From the NCBI GenBank assembly GCA_020633515.1, contig JACKDM010000003.1, positions 81,786 to 145,785 on the forward strand: a stretch of 64,000 bases of DNA, written 5' to 3'. Both the position numbers and the translations under genes were made by a program. Position 1 is the first letter of the stretch. Each line of letters starts with the position of its first letter. Under the pieces are notes generated by a model that saw only the letters and a list, made by a program, of their open reading frames with translations, did not search any database and had not been told where the DNA came from. The DNA comes from Myxococcales bacterium. GTDB lineage: Bacteria; Myxococcota; Bradymonadia; UBA7976; UBA1532. Shown piece by piece: positions 42,161-51,299 of the stretch.

Positions 42161-43150
42161 ATGGCGAAGTACACGCGCGGCGTCACCACCTTCACCACCC
42201 CGTCCGACACCGAGATCGTCGCGACCCGGGCCTTCGCGGCGCCGCGGTCGCTGGTGTGGGACTGTCACACGAGCCCGGAGCACATCCCGAACTGGATGCT
42301 CGGCCCCGATGGGTGGACGATGCCGGTCTGTGAGGTCGATCTGCGGGTGGGGGGGAAGTGGCGCTTCGTCTGGCGCAAGGGCGCGGGCGAGGAGATGGAG
42401 ATGACGGGCGAGTATCGCGAGGTGGCGCCGACGTCGCGGCTGGTGAACACCGAGGCGTGGGGCGGGGACTGGCCGGTGACGGTCAATACGACGGCGCTGG
42501 CGGAGGAGGGCGGGCTGACGCTGTTGACGGCGACGGTGACCTACCCGGATCGGGCGGCGCGTGATCGGGCGATGGGGACGGGCATGGAGAGCGGCTGGGA
42601 CATGAGCAACGACCGGCTCGATGCCTATCTCGCGGAGCTGGCGCGGCGGGGTGATGGCAGGGGCGATGGCAAGGCGCGTCCGCCGACGGTGTTCACGCGG
42701 AAGGATGACACCACGCTGGTCGCGACGCGCAGCTTCGCGGCGCCGCGGGCGCTGGTGTGGGATTGCTGGACGAAGCCCGAGCATGTCAGCCAGTGGCTGC
42801 TCGGCTTCGCGGGCTGGACGATGCCGGTGTGTGAGATCGATCTGCGGCCGGGGGGGAAGTGGCGGTATGTGTGGAAGGGTCCGGCGGGCGAGGAGATGTT
42901 CACCGGCGGGGTGGTGATGGAGGTGGTGTCACCCGAGAAGCTGGTGCAGACCGAGCAGTGGGGCGGCGAGGGGCCGGAGTCGGTGCAGACGCTGGTGTTG
43001 ACCGAGGGCGGGGGGCAGACGCACACGACGTCGACGGTGGTCTATCCGTCGAAGGAGGTGCTCGACATGGTGCTCGGGACGGGCATGGAGAAGGGCTGGG
43101 CGCAGAGCCACGACTTCCTCGAAGACTACCTGTCGACGCAGGGTCGCTGA
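42161..43150 (+). CDS. Tandem SRPBCC (AHSA1-like) domain protein
   Basis: 329 residues. The ATG at 42161 has G-G-G-A-G eight bases upstream; a TTG at 42110 lies inside the operator and is rejected. Two SRPBCC/AHSA1 domains (about 15-165 and 180-329) share A-T-R-x-F-A-A-P-R-x-L-V-W-D, P-E-H-x-x-x-W, W-T-M-P-V-C-E and G-G-K-W-R-x-V-W, and so are an internal duplication. Such proteins bind hydrophobic ligands in a helix-grip cavity; many are ArsR-repressed. No ArsR gene is adjacent, unusual for this family. A short triple repeat follows the stop. Confidence 0.85.
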   Translation: MAKYTRGVTTFTTPSDTEIVATRAFAAPRSLVWDCHTSPEHIPNWMLGPDGWTMPVCEVDLRVGGKWRFVWRKGAGEEMEMTGEYREVAPTSRLVNTEAWGGDWPVTVNTTALAEEGGLTLLTATVTYPDRAARDRAMGTGMESGWDMSNDRLDAYLAELARRGDGRGDGKARPPTVFTRKDDTTLVATRSFAAPRALVWDCWTKPEHVSQWLLGFAGWTMPVCEIDLRPGGKWRYVWKGPAGEEMFTGGVVMEVVSPEKLVQTEQWGGEGPESVQTLVLTEGGGQTHTTSTVVYPSKEVLDMVLGTGMEKGWAQSHDFLEDYLSTQGR

Positions 43151-43199
43151 GTCGGGGTGCGTCCCTGAGTCAGGATGCGTCGCTGAGTCAGGGCGCGGC
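43146..43199 (+). repeat. 18-bp triple repeat over convergent stop codons
   Basis: Three imperfect 18-bp units beginning GCTGAGTC/CCTGAGTC. The first carries the SRPBCC stop (43148-43150) and the last carries the opposing lipoprotein stop (43188-43190). No hairpin terminator is seen. Confidence 0.6.
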
Positions 43200-45725
43200 G
43201 GCGGCGGTGATGGTGAACCGGCCGGCCGCGCCGCCTTCGCCTTCGACGACGACGTAGCTGCGGCCGGCGGGGAGCGCGACGGGGGCGAGCTCGGCGTCGG
43301 GGCCGCAGGCGATGGCGGCGCCGAAGGGATCACAGGCGGCGTTGATGACATAGACATAGGCGTCGAAGCCATCGACGGTGAGCTGGACGCGGGTGGGTGC
43401 AGCGAGGTCGATGGCATAGAGGGTGTCGGGCGCGAAGCCGACGTTGGGGCGGGGGCAGGCGATGAAGAAGCGGGGCATGGCGGGTGCGATCTCGCCGGGG
43501 GTGGGCACGCCGAGCGGGAGCGGGGTGGCGCCGTTGCAGGCGCCGTCGACGCAGGCGCCGGTGGCGCGGTCGCAGGTGCGGCCGCCCTGGCAGTCGATGT
43601 CTTCGGTGCAGCGGGCGGGCTCGGCGCAGGCGCCGTTGGTGCAGGTCTGGGCGCCGGGGCACTCGGCGTCCTGGCGGCAGCCGCCGCCGGGGGCCTCGCA
43701 GGTGCCGGCGACGCAGATCTGGCCGGCTTCGCAGTCGGCGTTCTCGCGGCAGCCGGCGTCGGCGCAGACGCCGCCGAAGCAGAGGCGGCCGGCGAGGCAG
43801 TCGAGGTCGCCTTCGCAGCGGAAGGGCTCGGCGCAGCGGCGGGCGGCGGGGTCGCAGTACTGGCGGCCGGGGCAGTCGTCGTCGGTGGCGCAGCCGCCGG
43901 GGGGCACGCAGACGTCGGCGCGGCAGGCTTCGCCGGGAGCGCAGTCGGCGGCGTCGCGGCACGATCCGATGGGGGCGCAGCGGCCGGCGAGGCAGATCTG
44001 GCCGGGGCAGTTGATGTCTTCGAGGCAGCCGGGGAGGCAGCGGCCGGCTTCGCAGATGGCGCCTTGGGGGCAGCCGGCGTCGTCGCGGCATTCGTCGCCG
44101 TCGGGCGCGCCGCAGCGGCCGTCGGGGCGGCAGATCGTGTCGGGGGGGCAGTCGGCGGCGTCGCGGCAGGGGTCGACGCAGGCGGCGCCGGCGCAGTAGC
44201 GGTCGCCGAGGCAGTCGAGGTCGAGGGTGCAGGCGCCGTCTTCGACGCAGGTGCGGTCGGGGGCGCAGATCTGGGTGCCGGGGCACTCGCGGTCGTCGGC
44301 GCAGCCGGGGGGGATGACGCAGCGGCCGGCTTCGCAGCGGCGGCCGTCGCCGCAGTCGGGGTCGGCGGCGCAGGGGGCGGCGCAGGCGCCGGCGTCGCAG
44401 TAGCGGCCGTCGCGGCAGTCGAGGTCTTCGGCGCAGACGGCGGGTTCGCGGCAGCGCGCGGCGTCGCAGAACTGGCGGCCGGGGCAGTCGGCGTCCGCTC
44501 GGCAGCCGCCGGGGTCGGCGGCGACGCAGCGGCCGGCGGCGCAGCGGCGGCCGGGGCCGCAGTCGGGGTCCTGGGCGCAGGGGGCGACGCAGGCGCCGTT
44601 GTCGCAGACGCGGTCGCCGAGGCAGTCGACGTCGGCGGCGCAGAGCACGGGCTCGACGCAGGTGCCGCCGACGCAGCGCTGGCTGCCGTCGCACTGGCGG
44701 TCGTCGGCGCAGAGGCCGCCCACGGGCGGGACGCAGTTGCGGTCGACGCAGACAAGCGGGGCTTCGCAGTCGGCGTCGGCGGCGCAGCCGATGGCGTCGG
44801 GGGGCAGGCAGGCGCCGTCGCGGCAGCGGTCGCCGGCGGCGCAGTCGCCGTCGTCTGCGCAGGGGGGGCGGCAGGTGGCGTCGAGGCAGACGTCGGGGCC
44901 GGGGCAGTCGAGCGCGGCGGCGCAGAGCTCGGGCGCGGCGCAGGCGCCGGCGACGAAGTCGCAGCCGCGGTCGCCGGGGCAGTGGCGGTCCTGCACGCAG
45001 GCGATCGGCTCGGGGGGGAGGCAGACGCGGGCCTTGCAGATCCAGGCGGCGGCGCGGCAGTCGGCGTCGGCGTCGCAGCTTCGCGGCGCGCAGCGGCCGT
45101 CGTCGCCGCAGCGGAGGTAGCCGGGGCAGTCGTCGGCGGCGGGGTCGCAGCGGTCGGTGCAGGCGGCGTCTTCGCAGATCCGGTCGCCGAAGCAGCCGCC
45201 GTCGTCGGGGCAGGGGTCGGCCTCGGCGCAGCGGCCGGCGAGGCAGCGCTGGGAGCCGGGGCAGGGCGTGGCGTCGCCGCAGGTCTCGGCGGGCACGCAG
45301 GCGTCGCCGTCGCAGCGGGTGCCTTCGGGGCAGCTCTCGCAGCCGGCGGGCGCTTGCACGCAGCGGCCGGCGTCGCAGCGGCGGCCGGGGCCGCAGGCGG
45401 GGTCGTCGGGGCAGGCGTCGGCGCAGGCGGCTTCGTCGCAGTAGCGGCCGGCGAAGCAGTCGAGGTCGCTGGCGCAGGGGTCGGCCTCGGCGCAGGCGCC
45501 GGCGAGGCAGGGCTGGTTGCCGGGGCAGGCGCCGCATTCGCCGCCCATGCCGCCGACGCCGCCGACGCCGCCGATGCCGCCTTCGCCGCCGATGCCGCCC
45601 TGGCCGCCCATGCCGGCCGCGCCCTGGTCGGCGCTCGGGGTCTCGCCGCCGTCGTCGCAGCCGGCGAGCAGCGCGAGCGCGCCGGTCAGAGCCAGGGATA
45701 GGAACCTCGCCGCGCGCGTCTGCAT
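43188..45725 (-). CDS. Cys-rich repeat lipoprotein with Gly-rich linker
   Basis: 845 residues. The lipoprotein signal ends in L-L-A-G-C, followed by D-D-G-G and a Gly-Gly-Ile/Val/Met linker (about 35-60). Residues 60-720 are many Cys repeats of the type C-x-D-x-D-C-x-x-x-x-x-C-D-x-G-A-C and C-G-x-G-R-R-C-x-x-G-R-C. The last 120 residues are a beta domain with L-T-V-D-G-F-D-A-Y-V-Y-V and S-Y-V-V-V-E-G, like the pre-peptidase C-terminal (PPC) fold. Shares architecture with the lipoproteins at 3556 and 6518. Probably a cell-surface protein; binding partner unknown. Confidence 0.75.
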   Translation of the reverse strand: MQTRAARFLSLALTGALALLAGCDDGGETPSADQGAAGMGGQGGIGGEGGIGGVGGVGGMGGECGACPGNQPCLAGACAEADPCASDLDCFAGRYCDEAACADACPDDPACGPGRRCDAGRCVQAPAGCESCPEGTRCDGDACVPAETCGDATPCPGSQRCLAGRCAEADPCPDDGGCFGDRICEDAACTDRCDPAADDCPGYLRCGDDGRCAPRSCDADADCRAAAWICKARVCLPPEPIACVQDRHCPGDRGCDFVAGACAAPELCAAALDCPGPDVCLDATCRPPCADDGDCAAGDRCRDGACLPPDAIGCAADADCEAPLVCVDRNCVPPVGGLCADDRQCDGSQRCVGGTCVEPVLCAADVDCLGDRVCDNGACVAPCAQDPDCGPGRRCAAGRCVAADPGGCRADADCPGRQFCDAARCREPAVCAEDLDCRDGRYCDAGACAAPCAADPDCGDGRRCEAGRCVIPPGCADDRECPGTQICAPDRTCVEDGACTLDLDCLGDRYCAGAACVDPCRDAADCPPDTICRPDGRCGAPDGDECRDDAGCPQGAICEAGRCLPGCLEDINCPGQICLAGRCAPIGSCRDAADCAPGEACRADVCVPPGGCATDDDCPGRQYCDPAARRCAEPFRCEGDLDCLAGRLCFGGVCADAGCRENADCEAGQICVAGTCEAPGGGCRQDAECPGAQTCTNGACAEPARCTEDIDCQGGRTCDRATGACVDGACNGATPLPLGVPTPGEIAPAMPRFFIACPRPNVGFAPDTLYAIDLAAPTRVQLTVDGFDAYVYVINAACDPFGAAIACGPDAELAPVALPAGRSYVVVEGEGGAAGRFTITAAAAP

Positions 45726-45770
45726 CGCCGCCGTCTCCTCGTCGCCGCCCGGTGGGGCCGCCTGGGGCGC

Positions 45771-45801
45771 AGTATCCTCGGGGGCGGGCGGTTCGCGTCA
45801 A
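45771..45801 (-). promoter_or_regulatory. Candidate promoter of the Cys-rich lipoprotein
   Basis: On the minus strand TTGACG (45801-45796) and GATACT (45776-45771) are separated by 19 bp. The spacing is long, so this is a weak call. Confidence 0.33.
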
Positions 45802-45865
45802 GCCTGATTGAAATGATCCAGTATCGGCGCAGATGATGGGCATGGCTGGACACGGGGGTCGAACG

Positions 45866-48652
45866 ATGGGTCGCCGGTTGTGGACGCGGGTGCTCGGGGC
45901 CGTTTTGCTGGGGTTGCCGGCGGTGGCGAGCGCGCTGCCGGACGAGGTGGTGCAGGAGGGGCTCGTGCTCGACGCGCAGGGGCGGCCGGTCGAGGGGGTT
46001 CATGCGCTGCGTGTGCGGCTGTATGCGCAGGCGGCGGGCGGGGTGGCGCTCTTCGATGAGCGGCACCCGGCGGTGGAGTTCTTCGAGGGGTACTACTTCG
46101 TGGCGATCGGGGCGGTGGAGCCGCTCGATCCGGCGCTGTTCGAGCGGGACGCGCTGTACCTGGGGCTGTCGATCGATGGCGGCGCGGAGCTCTCGCCGCG
46201 GACGCCGTTCCGCAAGATCCCGGCGGCGTTCGTGGCGGACGTGGCGTTCGACGTGGTGGGCGACATCACGCCGTCGTCGGTCTCGATCGCGGGGCGGGGG
46301 CTGGTGATCGACGCGAACGGGCGCTGGGTGGGGGATCCGACGGGGCTGCGGGGGCCGGCGGGGGCGCAGGGGCCGGCGGGCGCGCCGGGGCCGGCGGGGC
46401 CGGTGGGGCCGCAGGGTCCGGTGGGGCCGCAGGGGCCGGCGGGCGCGGCGGGGGCGGACGGGTCGGCGGATACGCCGGCGCAGGTGCGGGCGAAGCTGGT
46501 GCAGGTGGATGGCGCGGGGAGCGGGGTCGACAGCGATCTGCTCGATGGGCTGTCGAGCGATCGGTTCATGCGGACCGATCAGAACACGGGCACGAGCGGC
46601 AACCTCGCGGTGACGGGCGAGACGTCGACGGGGCGGCTGCGCTCGGGGGCGGCGACGTTCACCGGGGCGGTGGCGCTGAGCGATCAGGATCTGAGCGGGG
46701 TGGGGCGGGTGGTGGTCAATGATCCGGGGCCGGATGGCTCGCTCTCGTGGGGGGGCACGAACGCGCGGATCTACGTGGCGCCCCTCGATGACAGCGACGC
46801 GGATGGCTTCTTGCGGATCCGGCAGCCGCTCGGGGTGAGCATCGAGGGCAACACGCGGGTGGTGGGGGGCTTCGACCTCGACGGCGATCTGCGGGCGCGG
46901 CGGGGGTTCAGCGTCGATGGCGCGGCGACGCTGGACGCGGCGCGGGCGCGGTTCCAGGCGCCGGACGTGGTGATGGCGGCGCCGGGGCAGGGTGATGGGG
47001 GACGGGCGCTGAGCCACGTCGCGGGGGACACGCTGGTGATCAACCAGGGCGGGGACTTCGCGGGCGGGGTGCGGCTCGATGGGGATCTGACGGCGGCGCG
47101 GGATCTGCGGGTGGGGCGAAACCTGACGGTGGTGGGCATGGTGCAGCCGTCGGAGGGCGCGGGCGCGAACGGGATCATCTGGCCGTCGCCGGGCGGGGGC
47201 GACGTGGCGTGGATCCAGTACCACGCGACCAACGGGGACGATCGGGTGCTGCGGTTCGGGGTCAACAACGATCCGGGGGATCGCATCGAGCTGTATTCGC
47301 CGGGCGGGGTGCAGCTCGACTCGCCGAACGCGGGCGCGATGGGGATCGAGTTCCCCGACGGGCGCTGGGGGCCGGGCGACGACGCGTGGATCCGCTATCT
47401 GCGGGTGGGCGGCGACAGCGGGCGGTTGCAGCTCGGGGTGGTGGACGACGGCAACGATCAGGTGGAGGTGTACGCGAACGGCACGACGCGGCTGGCGGGG
47501 CCGGGGGGGGAGCCGATCGGGTTGCAGTTCCAGGAGAACCGCTGGGGCGGGGGCGGGGACGCGGCTTCGTTGATCTACCGGAGCGAGGGCGGGGAGAACA
47601 CGGTGCTGGAGCTGGCAGTGGGCAACGATCCCGATGACAACCTGGTGCTGCGGGCGTCGGGCGGGGTGACGATCGAGGGCGATCTGACGATCAACGGGCG
47701 GCTCAACCACACGCAGTCGGCGGTCTTCGAGAGCGAGATCGTGGCGCGGGGCGGGGTCGCGGTGCGCGAGGGGCAGGCGCTTCGGTTCTGGACCGACAAC
47801 AACAACAGCGACTCGGTGTTGATCCGCAACGTGTACGAGGCGGCCGATACGACCAACCTGCGGCTGTACCTGCACGACAACGGGGGGCGCGGGGAGCGCT
47901 TCTCGATCTGGGGCGAGAGCTGCGCGGGCGGGGCGTGCGGGGTCGACGCGAACGCGCGGGAGAAGCATCGCTTCTTCTCGAACGGCGACGCGGAGCACAC
48001 CGGTGCGCTCGGGGTGAGCGGGGCGGCGACGATCGGGGGGGCGACGACGGTGGGCGGGGCGTTGGACGTGGCGGGGAACGCGACGGTGCGGGGCTTCAGC
48101 TTTCTCTTTGCCGGCGCGGACTTCAACATCGCCTACGGCCCGCGCGGCGACGGCGGGCGCGCGATCGTGCACGACGGCGGCGACACGCTTGTGCTCAACT
48201 ACAACGGCGACTTCTCGGGGCAGCTCCGGATCGACTCGAGCGCGCACGTGCGCGGTGATCTGCGGGTCGACGGGCGCATCATCGGCGACTGCCCGAATGG
48301 CACCCGCGAGGCGCACGGGACCTGCATCTGGCACATCGGGGGCTACGACAAGCCGTTCCGCACCGCGGCGGCGCTGTGCCGCGACCAGGGCGGTCACATC
48401 TGCTCGCTCGACGAGGTGTATTCGGCGTGGGGCGGCGGCTATCAGGTGTGTTCGTGCGGGTGGGTGAGCACCTCGAACGGGCCGCAGTACGACAACGGGA
48501 ACCTGCGCTTCTACTCGGTCTACCCGATGCAGGCCGGCGGCCCCGGCGGCTGCGGCGGGCCGGTGCCGGGGGTGCGGCAGTGCGGGCTCGATACGCCGAC
48601 GGGCGCGACCTCGTGGGGCACGCCGGGGTGGGCGGTTCACTGCTGCAAGTGA
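45866..48652 (+). CDS. Tail-fibre/collagen-like surface protein with C-terminal Link-like module
   Basis: 928 residues from ATG 45866 (signal peptide to A-S-A|L about residue 23; ATGs at 45833/45836 would spoil it). The head domain (about 25-150) resembles that of the three paralogs at 0.7-3.5 kb, with a P-R-T-P-F-R-K-I-P-A-A-F motif. A collagen-like G-x-x stretch (about 160-205) is followed by V-D-G-A-G-S-G-V-D-S-D-L-L-D-G, a phage tail-fibre motif, then many short beta repeats. The last 120 residues contain A-A-L-C-x-x-Q-G-G-H-I-C-S-L-D-E-V and C-x-C-G-W-V-S, Y-P-M-Q and G-C-G-G...G-V-R, a Link/C-type-lectin pattern. Codon use changes near 48.1 kb, at the C-terminal module. Confidence 0.78.
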   Translation: MGRRLWTRVLGAVLLGLPAVASALPDEVVQEGLVLDAQGRPVEGVHALRVRLYAQAAGGVALFDERHPAVEFFEGYYFVAIGAVEPLDPALFERDALYLGLSIDGGAELSPRTPFRKIPAAFVADVAFDVVGDITPSSVSIAGRGLVIDANGRWVGDPTGLRGPAGAQGPAGAPGPAGPVGPQGPVGPQGPAGAAGADGSADTPAQVRAKLVQVDGAGSGVDSDLLDGLSSDRFMRTDQNTGTSGNLAVTGETSTGRLRSGAATFTGAVALSDQDLSGVGRVVVNDPGPDGSLSWGGTNARIYVAPLDDSDADGFLRIRQPLGVSIEGNTRVVGGFDLDGDLRARRGFSVDGAATLDAARARFQAPDVVMAAPGQGDGGRALSHVAGDTLVINQGGDFAGGVRLDGDLTAARDLRVGRNLTVVGMVQPSEGAGANGIIWPSPGGGDVAWIQYHATNGDDRVLRFGVNNDPGDRIELYSPGGVQLDSPNAGAMGIEFPDGRWGPGDDAWIRYLRVGGDSGRLQLGVVDDGNDQVEVYANGTTRLAGPGGEPIGLQFQENRWGGGGDAASLIYRSEGGENTVLELAVGNDPDDNLVLRASGGVTIEGDLTINGRLNHTQSAVFESEIVARGGVAVREGQALRFWTDNNNSDSVLIRNVYEAADTTNLRLYLHDNGGRGERFSIWGESCAGGACGVDANAREKHRFFSNGDAEHTGALGVSGAATIGGATTVGGALDVAGNATVRGFSFLFAGADFNIAYGPRGDGGRAIVHDGGDTLVLNYNGDFSGQLRIDSSAHVRGDLRVDGRIIGDCPNGTREAHGTCIWHIGGYDKPFRTAAALCRDQGGHICSLDEVYSAWGGGYQVCSCGWVSTSNGPQYDNGNLRFYSVYPMQAGGPGGCGGPVPGVRQCGLDTPTGATSWGTPGWAVHCCK

Positions 48653-48727
48653 CCCTCGGGCGGGGCCGCATTGCATCGGGCGGGCGGGTGCCGTAATCAG
48701 CGGGCCAGCAGGCACGCGGAGGGGAAC

Positions 48728-51292
48728 ATGCGGATCGTGCTCGTGATGGGGCTCGGGTTGCTGGCCTTCGGCTGCATCCCCGGCGGTGGCGGTGGTGGCG
48801 GCGGGGACGACGACGAGGACCGGGGCCCGCGACCGGGCGACGCGGCGGTGGTCGACGTCGGCGCGCCCGATCCCGACGACGGCGTTCCGCCGCCCGATCG
48901 CGGCGTCGAGCCCGACGCGGCGACCGATCCCGACGACGGCGTCTCCCCGCCCGATCGCGGCGTCGAGGCCGACGCGGCGCCCGATCCCGACGACGGCGTC
49001 GAGGCCGACGCGGCGCCCGATCCCGACGAGGGCGTCACCCCGGCCGACATGGCGCCGCCCGCCTGCGTGGAGGGCCGCGTCGAGAACCGCCCCTGCGGGC
49101 TGAACGGGCGCGGCGAGGCGACGCGGGTCTGCGCCGAGGGGCGCTGGTCACCGTGGGGCTGCGAGGACGGCGACGTCTGCGTCGACGCGACGGCCGAGAC
49201 GCGGCCGTGTGCGGGCGGCGAGGAGCGGCGGATCTGCGAGACGGGCCAGTGGAGCGCGTGGGGCGTCTGCCGCCCGCCGCCGGTCTGCGACCCGGGCGCG
49301 CGCGAGGTGCGCGGCTGCGGGCTCAACGGGCGCGGCGAGGAGACCCGGATCTGCGGCGACGGGCAGTGGGGGGCTTGGGGCATGTGCCTCGACGCCGACG
49401 TCTGCGTCGACGACGCGAGCGAGAACCAGGCCTGCGGGCTCAACAACCGCGGCGCCCGCACCCGGCGCTGCGTGGCCGGGCAGTGGGGCGCGTTCGGGGC
49501 GTGCGCCGACGCGGACGTCTGCCGCGACGGGACCGCCGAGAACCGCGCCTGCGGGCTCAACAACCGCGGCACCCAGGCGCGCACCTGCAACCGCGGGCAG
49601 TGGGGCGCCTATGGGGCGTGCGCCGATCCCGACGTGTGCCGCGACGGCGCGACCGAGGGCCGCGCGTGCGGCCTCAACGGGCGCGGGCTCGAGTCCCGCA
49701 CCTGCGCGAACGGCCGCTGGGGCGCCTACGGGGCCTGCGGCGACCCCGACGTCTGCGTCGACGGCGCGGTCGAGATCGAGCCCTGCCCGGCCGGCGGCGA
49801 CGGCGAGCGCGTCTGCGTCGAGGGGCAGTTCGGCGAGCTCGAGGGCTGCGTCGGCGACGTGCTCTGCCCGCCGGTCGGGGTGGTGCGGGTCAACGTCGCG
49901 GTGCAGGGTCTCACCGCCGGCGCGAGCCGGGCGAACGGCACCTGCGGCCAGACCGGTCGCGGCCCCGAGGCGACGTGGCGCTTCGAGGCGCCGGCCGCCG
50001 GGACCTACCGCTTCGACACGAGCGGCAGCGCCTTCGACACGGTGCTCTATGTGCGCGGCACCTGCGACGACGCGCAGAGCGAGCTCGAGTGCGACGACGA
50101 CGGCGGCGACGGCAACCAGAGCCGGCTCGACGTCGCGCTCGCCGCCCGCCAGCAGGTCTTCGTCTTCGTCGACGGCTACTACGCCGACCCCGACGCCCGC
50201 GGCCAGGGCGCCTACACGCTCCTCGTCAGCGACGTCTCGGCCTGCCGCGACGGCGCGGTCGAGGAGCGCGCCTGCCTCGACGGCAACGGCATCGAGCGCC
50301 GCACCTGCGCGCAGGGCGTCTGGAGCGCCTGGAGCGCCTGCCTCTGCGACGCGGGCGACGCGTTCAGCCGCGCCTGCGGGCTCAACGGCCGCGGCGACCA
50401 GGACTTCGTCTGCGCCGGCGGCGCCTTCCCGGCGAACCCGCCGTGCGACGACCCCGACGCGTGCACCGACGGCGCCGTCGAGCGCTCCGCCTGCCCCGCC
50501 GGCGGCGGCGTGCGCGAACGGAGCTGCGTCGTCGGCGAGTGGAGCGAGGGCCCCTGCGCCGGCGCCGTCTGCCCCGCCGCGCAGCTCGCCGTGCTCGGCC
50601 AGCAGCGCGGCGCGCTCGTCGCCGGCACCAGCCAGCTCGCCGGGAGCTGCGGCACCTCGGGGATCAGCCCCGAGTCGACGTGGAGCTTCACCGCGCCGGC
50701 GGCCGGCGACTACACCTTCGACACGCTCGGCAGCAACTTCGACACCGTGCTCTACCTGCGCTCGGCCTGCGGCGACGCGGCGAGCGAGATCGCGTGCAAC
50801 GACGACCGCGGCGGCGGCGGCACCACCAGCCGCATCACCACCAACCTCGCCGCCGGTCAGCGGATCACCGTCGTCGTCGACGGCTACAACGGCCGCGTCG
50901 GCGACTACTTCCTGACCATCGCCGAGGGTCCGATCGCGGTCTGCGTCGAGGAGGCGAGCGAGCCCAACGACGACGTCGAGAGCGCCGTCCTGCTCGAACC
51001 CGACCTCTTCGGCCCCGACCGGGCGACCGGCGCGCTCTGCGGGGCCGACCCCGACGTCTATGTCGTCAACGCCGACCCGAACTGCCTCGTCACCGCCGAC
51101 CTCGCCGTCACCGCCGGCGCCGTGCCCGAGCTCGCGCTCTACACCCCCGACGGCATGCTCCTCGGCGCCGACGTCGAGCCCCCGCTGAGCGTCGGCGGAG
51201 CGAGCGCGCAGGCCGGTGACTGGCAGATCGTGGTCAGCCCCGGCGACGGCCCGACGACCTACACCCTCGACGCCGACGTCGACTGCCCCTGA
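48728..51292 (+). CDS. Lipoprotein with Cys repeats and two PPC-like beta domains
   Basis: 854 residues; G-G-A-G-G-G-G precedes the ATG. The lipobox L-A-F-G-C is followed by I-P-G-G and a Gly/Asp run, then an Asp/Pro-rich repeat (P-D-P-D-D-G-V). Residues 105-380 carry six or more units of V-C-x-D-x-x-x-E-x-x-x-C-G-L-N-x-R-G...G-x-W-G-A-x-G-x-C (thrombospondin-1-like). Two pre-peptidase C-terminal-like domains follow (about 385-510 and 615-740, each with A-T/S-W-x-F...F-D-T-x-L-Y), plus one more at the end. Likely a cell-surface adhesin or recognition protein. Its linker after the lipobox matches the CAP lipoprotein at 62036. Confidence 0.78.
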   Translation: MRIVLVMGLGLLAFGCIPGGGGGGGGDDDEDRGPRPGDAAVVDVGAPDPDDGVPPPDRGVEPDAATDPDDGVSPPDRGVEADAAPDPDDGVEADAAPDPDEGVTPADMAPPACVEGRVENRPCGLNGRGEATRVCAEGRWSPWGCEDGDVCVDATAETRPCAGGEERRICETGQWSAWGVCRPPPVCDPGAREVRGCGLNGRGEETRICGDGQWGAWGMCLDADVCVDDASENQACGLNNRGARTRRCVAGQWGAFGACADADVCRDGTAENRACGLNNRGTQARTCNRGQWGAYGACADPDVCRDGATEGRACGLNGRGLESRTCANGRWGAYGACGDPDVCVDGAVEIEPCPAGGDGERVCVEGQFGELEGCVGDVLCPPVGVVRVNVAVQGLTAGASRANGTCGQTGRGPEATWRFEAPAAGTYRFDTSGSAFDTVLYVRGTCDDAQSELECDDDGGDGNQSRLDVALAARQQVFVFVDGYYADPDARGQGAYTLLVSDVSACRDGAVEERACLDGNGIERRTCAQGVWSAWSACLCDAGDAFSRACGLNGRGDQDFVCAGGAFPANPPCDDPDACTDGAVERSACPAGGGVRERSCVVGEWSEGPCAGAVCPAAQLAVLGQQRGALVAGTSQLAGSCGTSGISPESTWSFTAPAAGDYTFDTLGSNFDTVLYLRSACGDAASEIACNDDRGGGGTTSRITTNLAAGQRITVVVDGYNGRVGDYFLTIAEGPIAVCVEEASEPNDDVESAVLLEPDLFGPDRATGALCGADPDVYVVNADPNCLVTADLAVTAGAVPELALYTPDGMLLGADVEPPLSVGGASAQAGDWQIVVSPGDGPTTYTLDADVDCP

Positions 51293-51299
51293 CCGCCGC

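Noticed and set aside
43481..45700. Regular spacing of Cys codons that resembles a direct-repeat array (possible CRISPR)
   Set aside because: The repeats are coding, imperfect and contain no constant-length unique spacers.
46340..46470. GGGCCGGCGG-type repeats as a possible DNA-level minisatellite
   Set aside because: They encode a collagen-like Gly-x-x stretch, which explains the periodicity.
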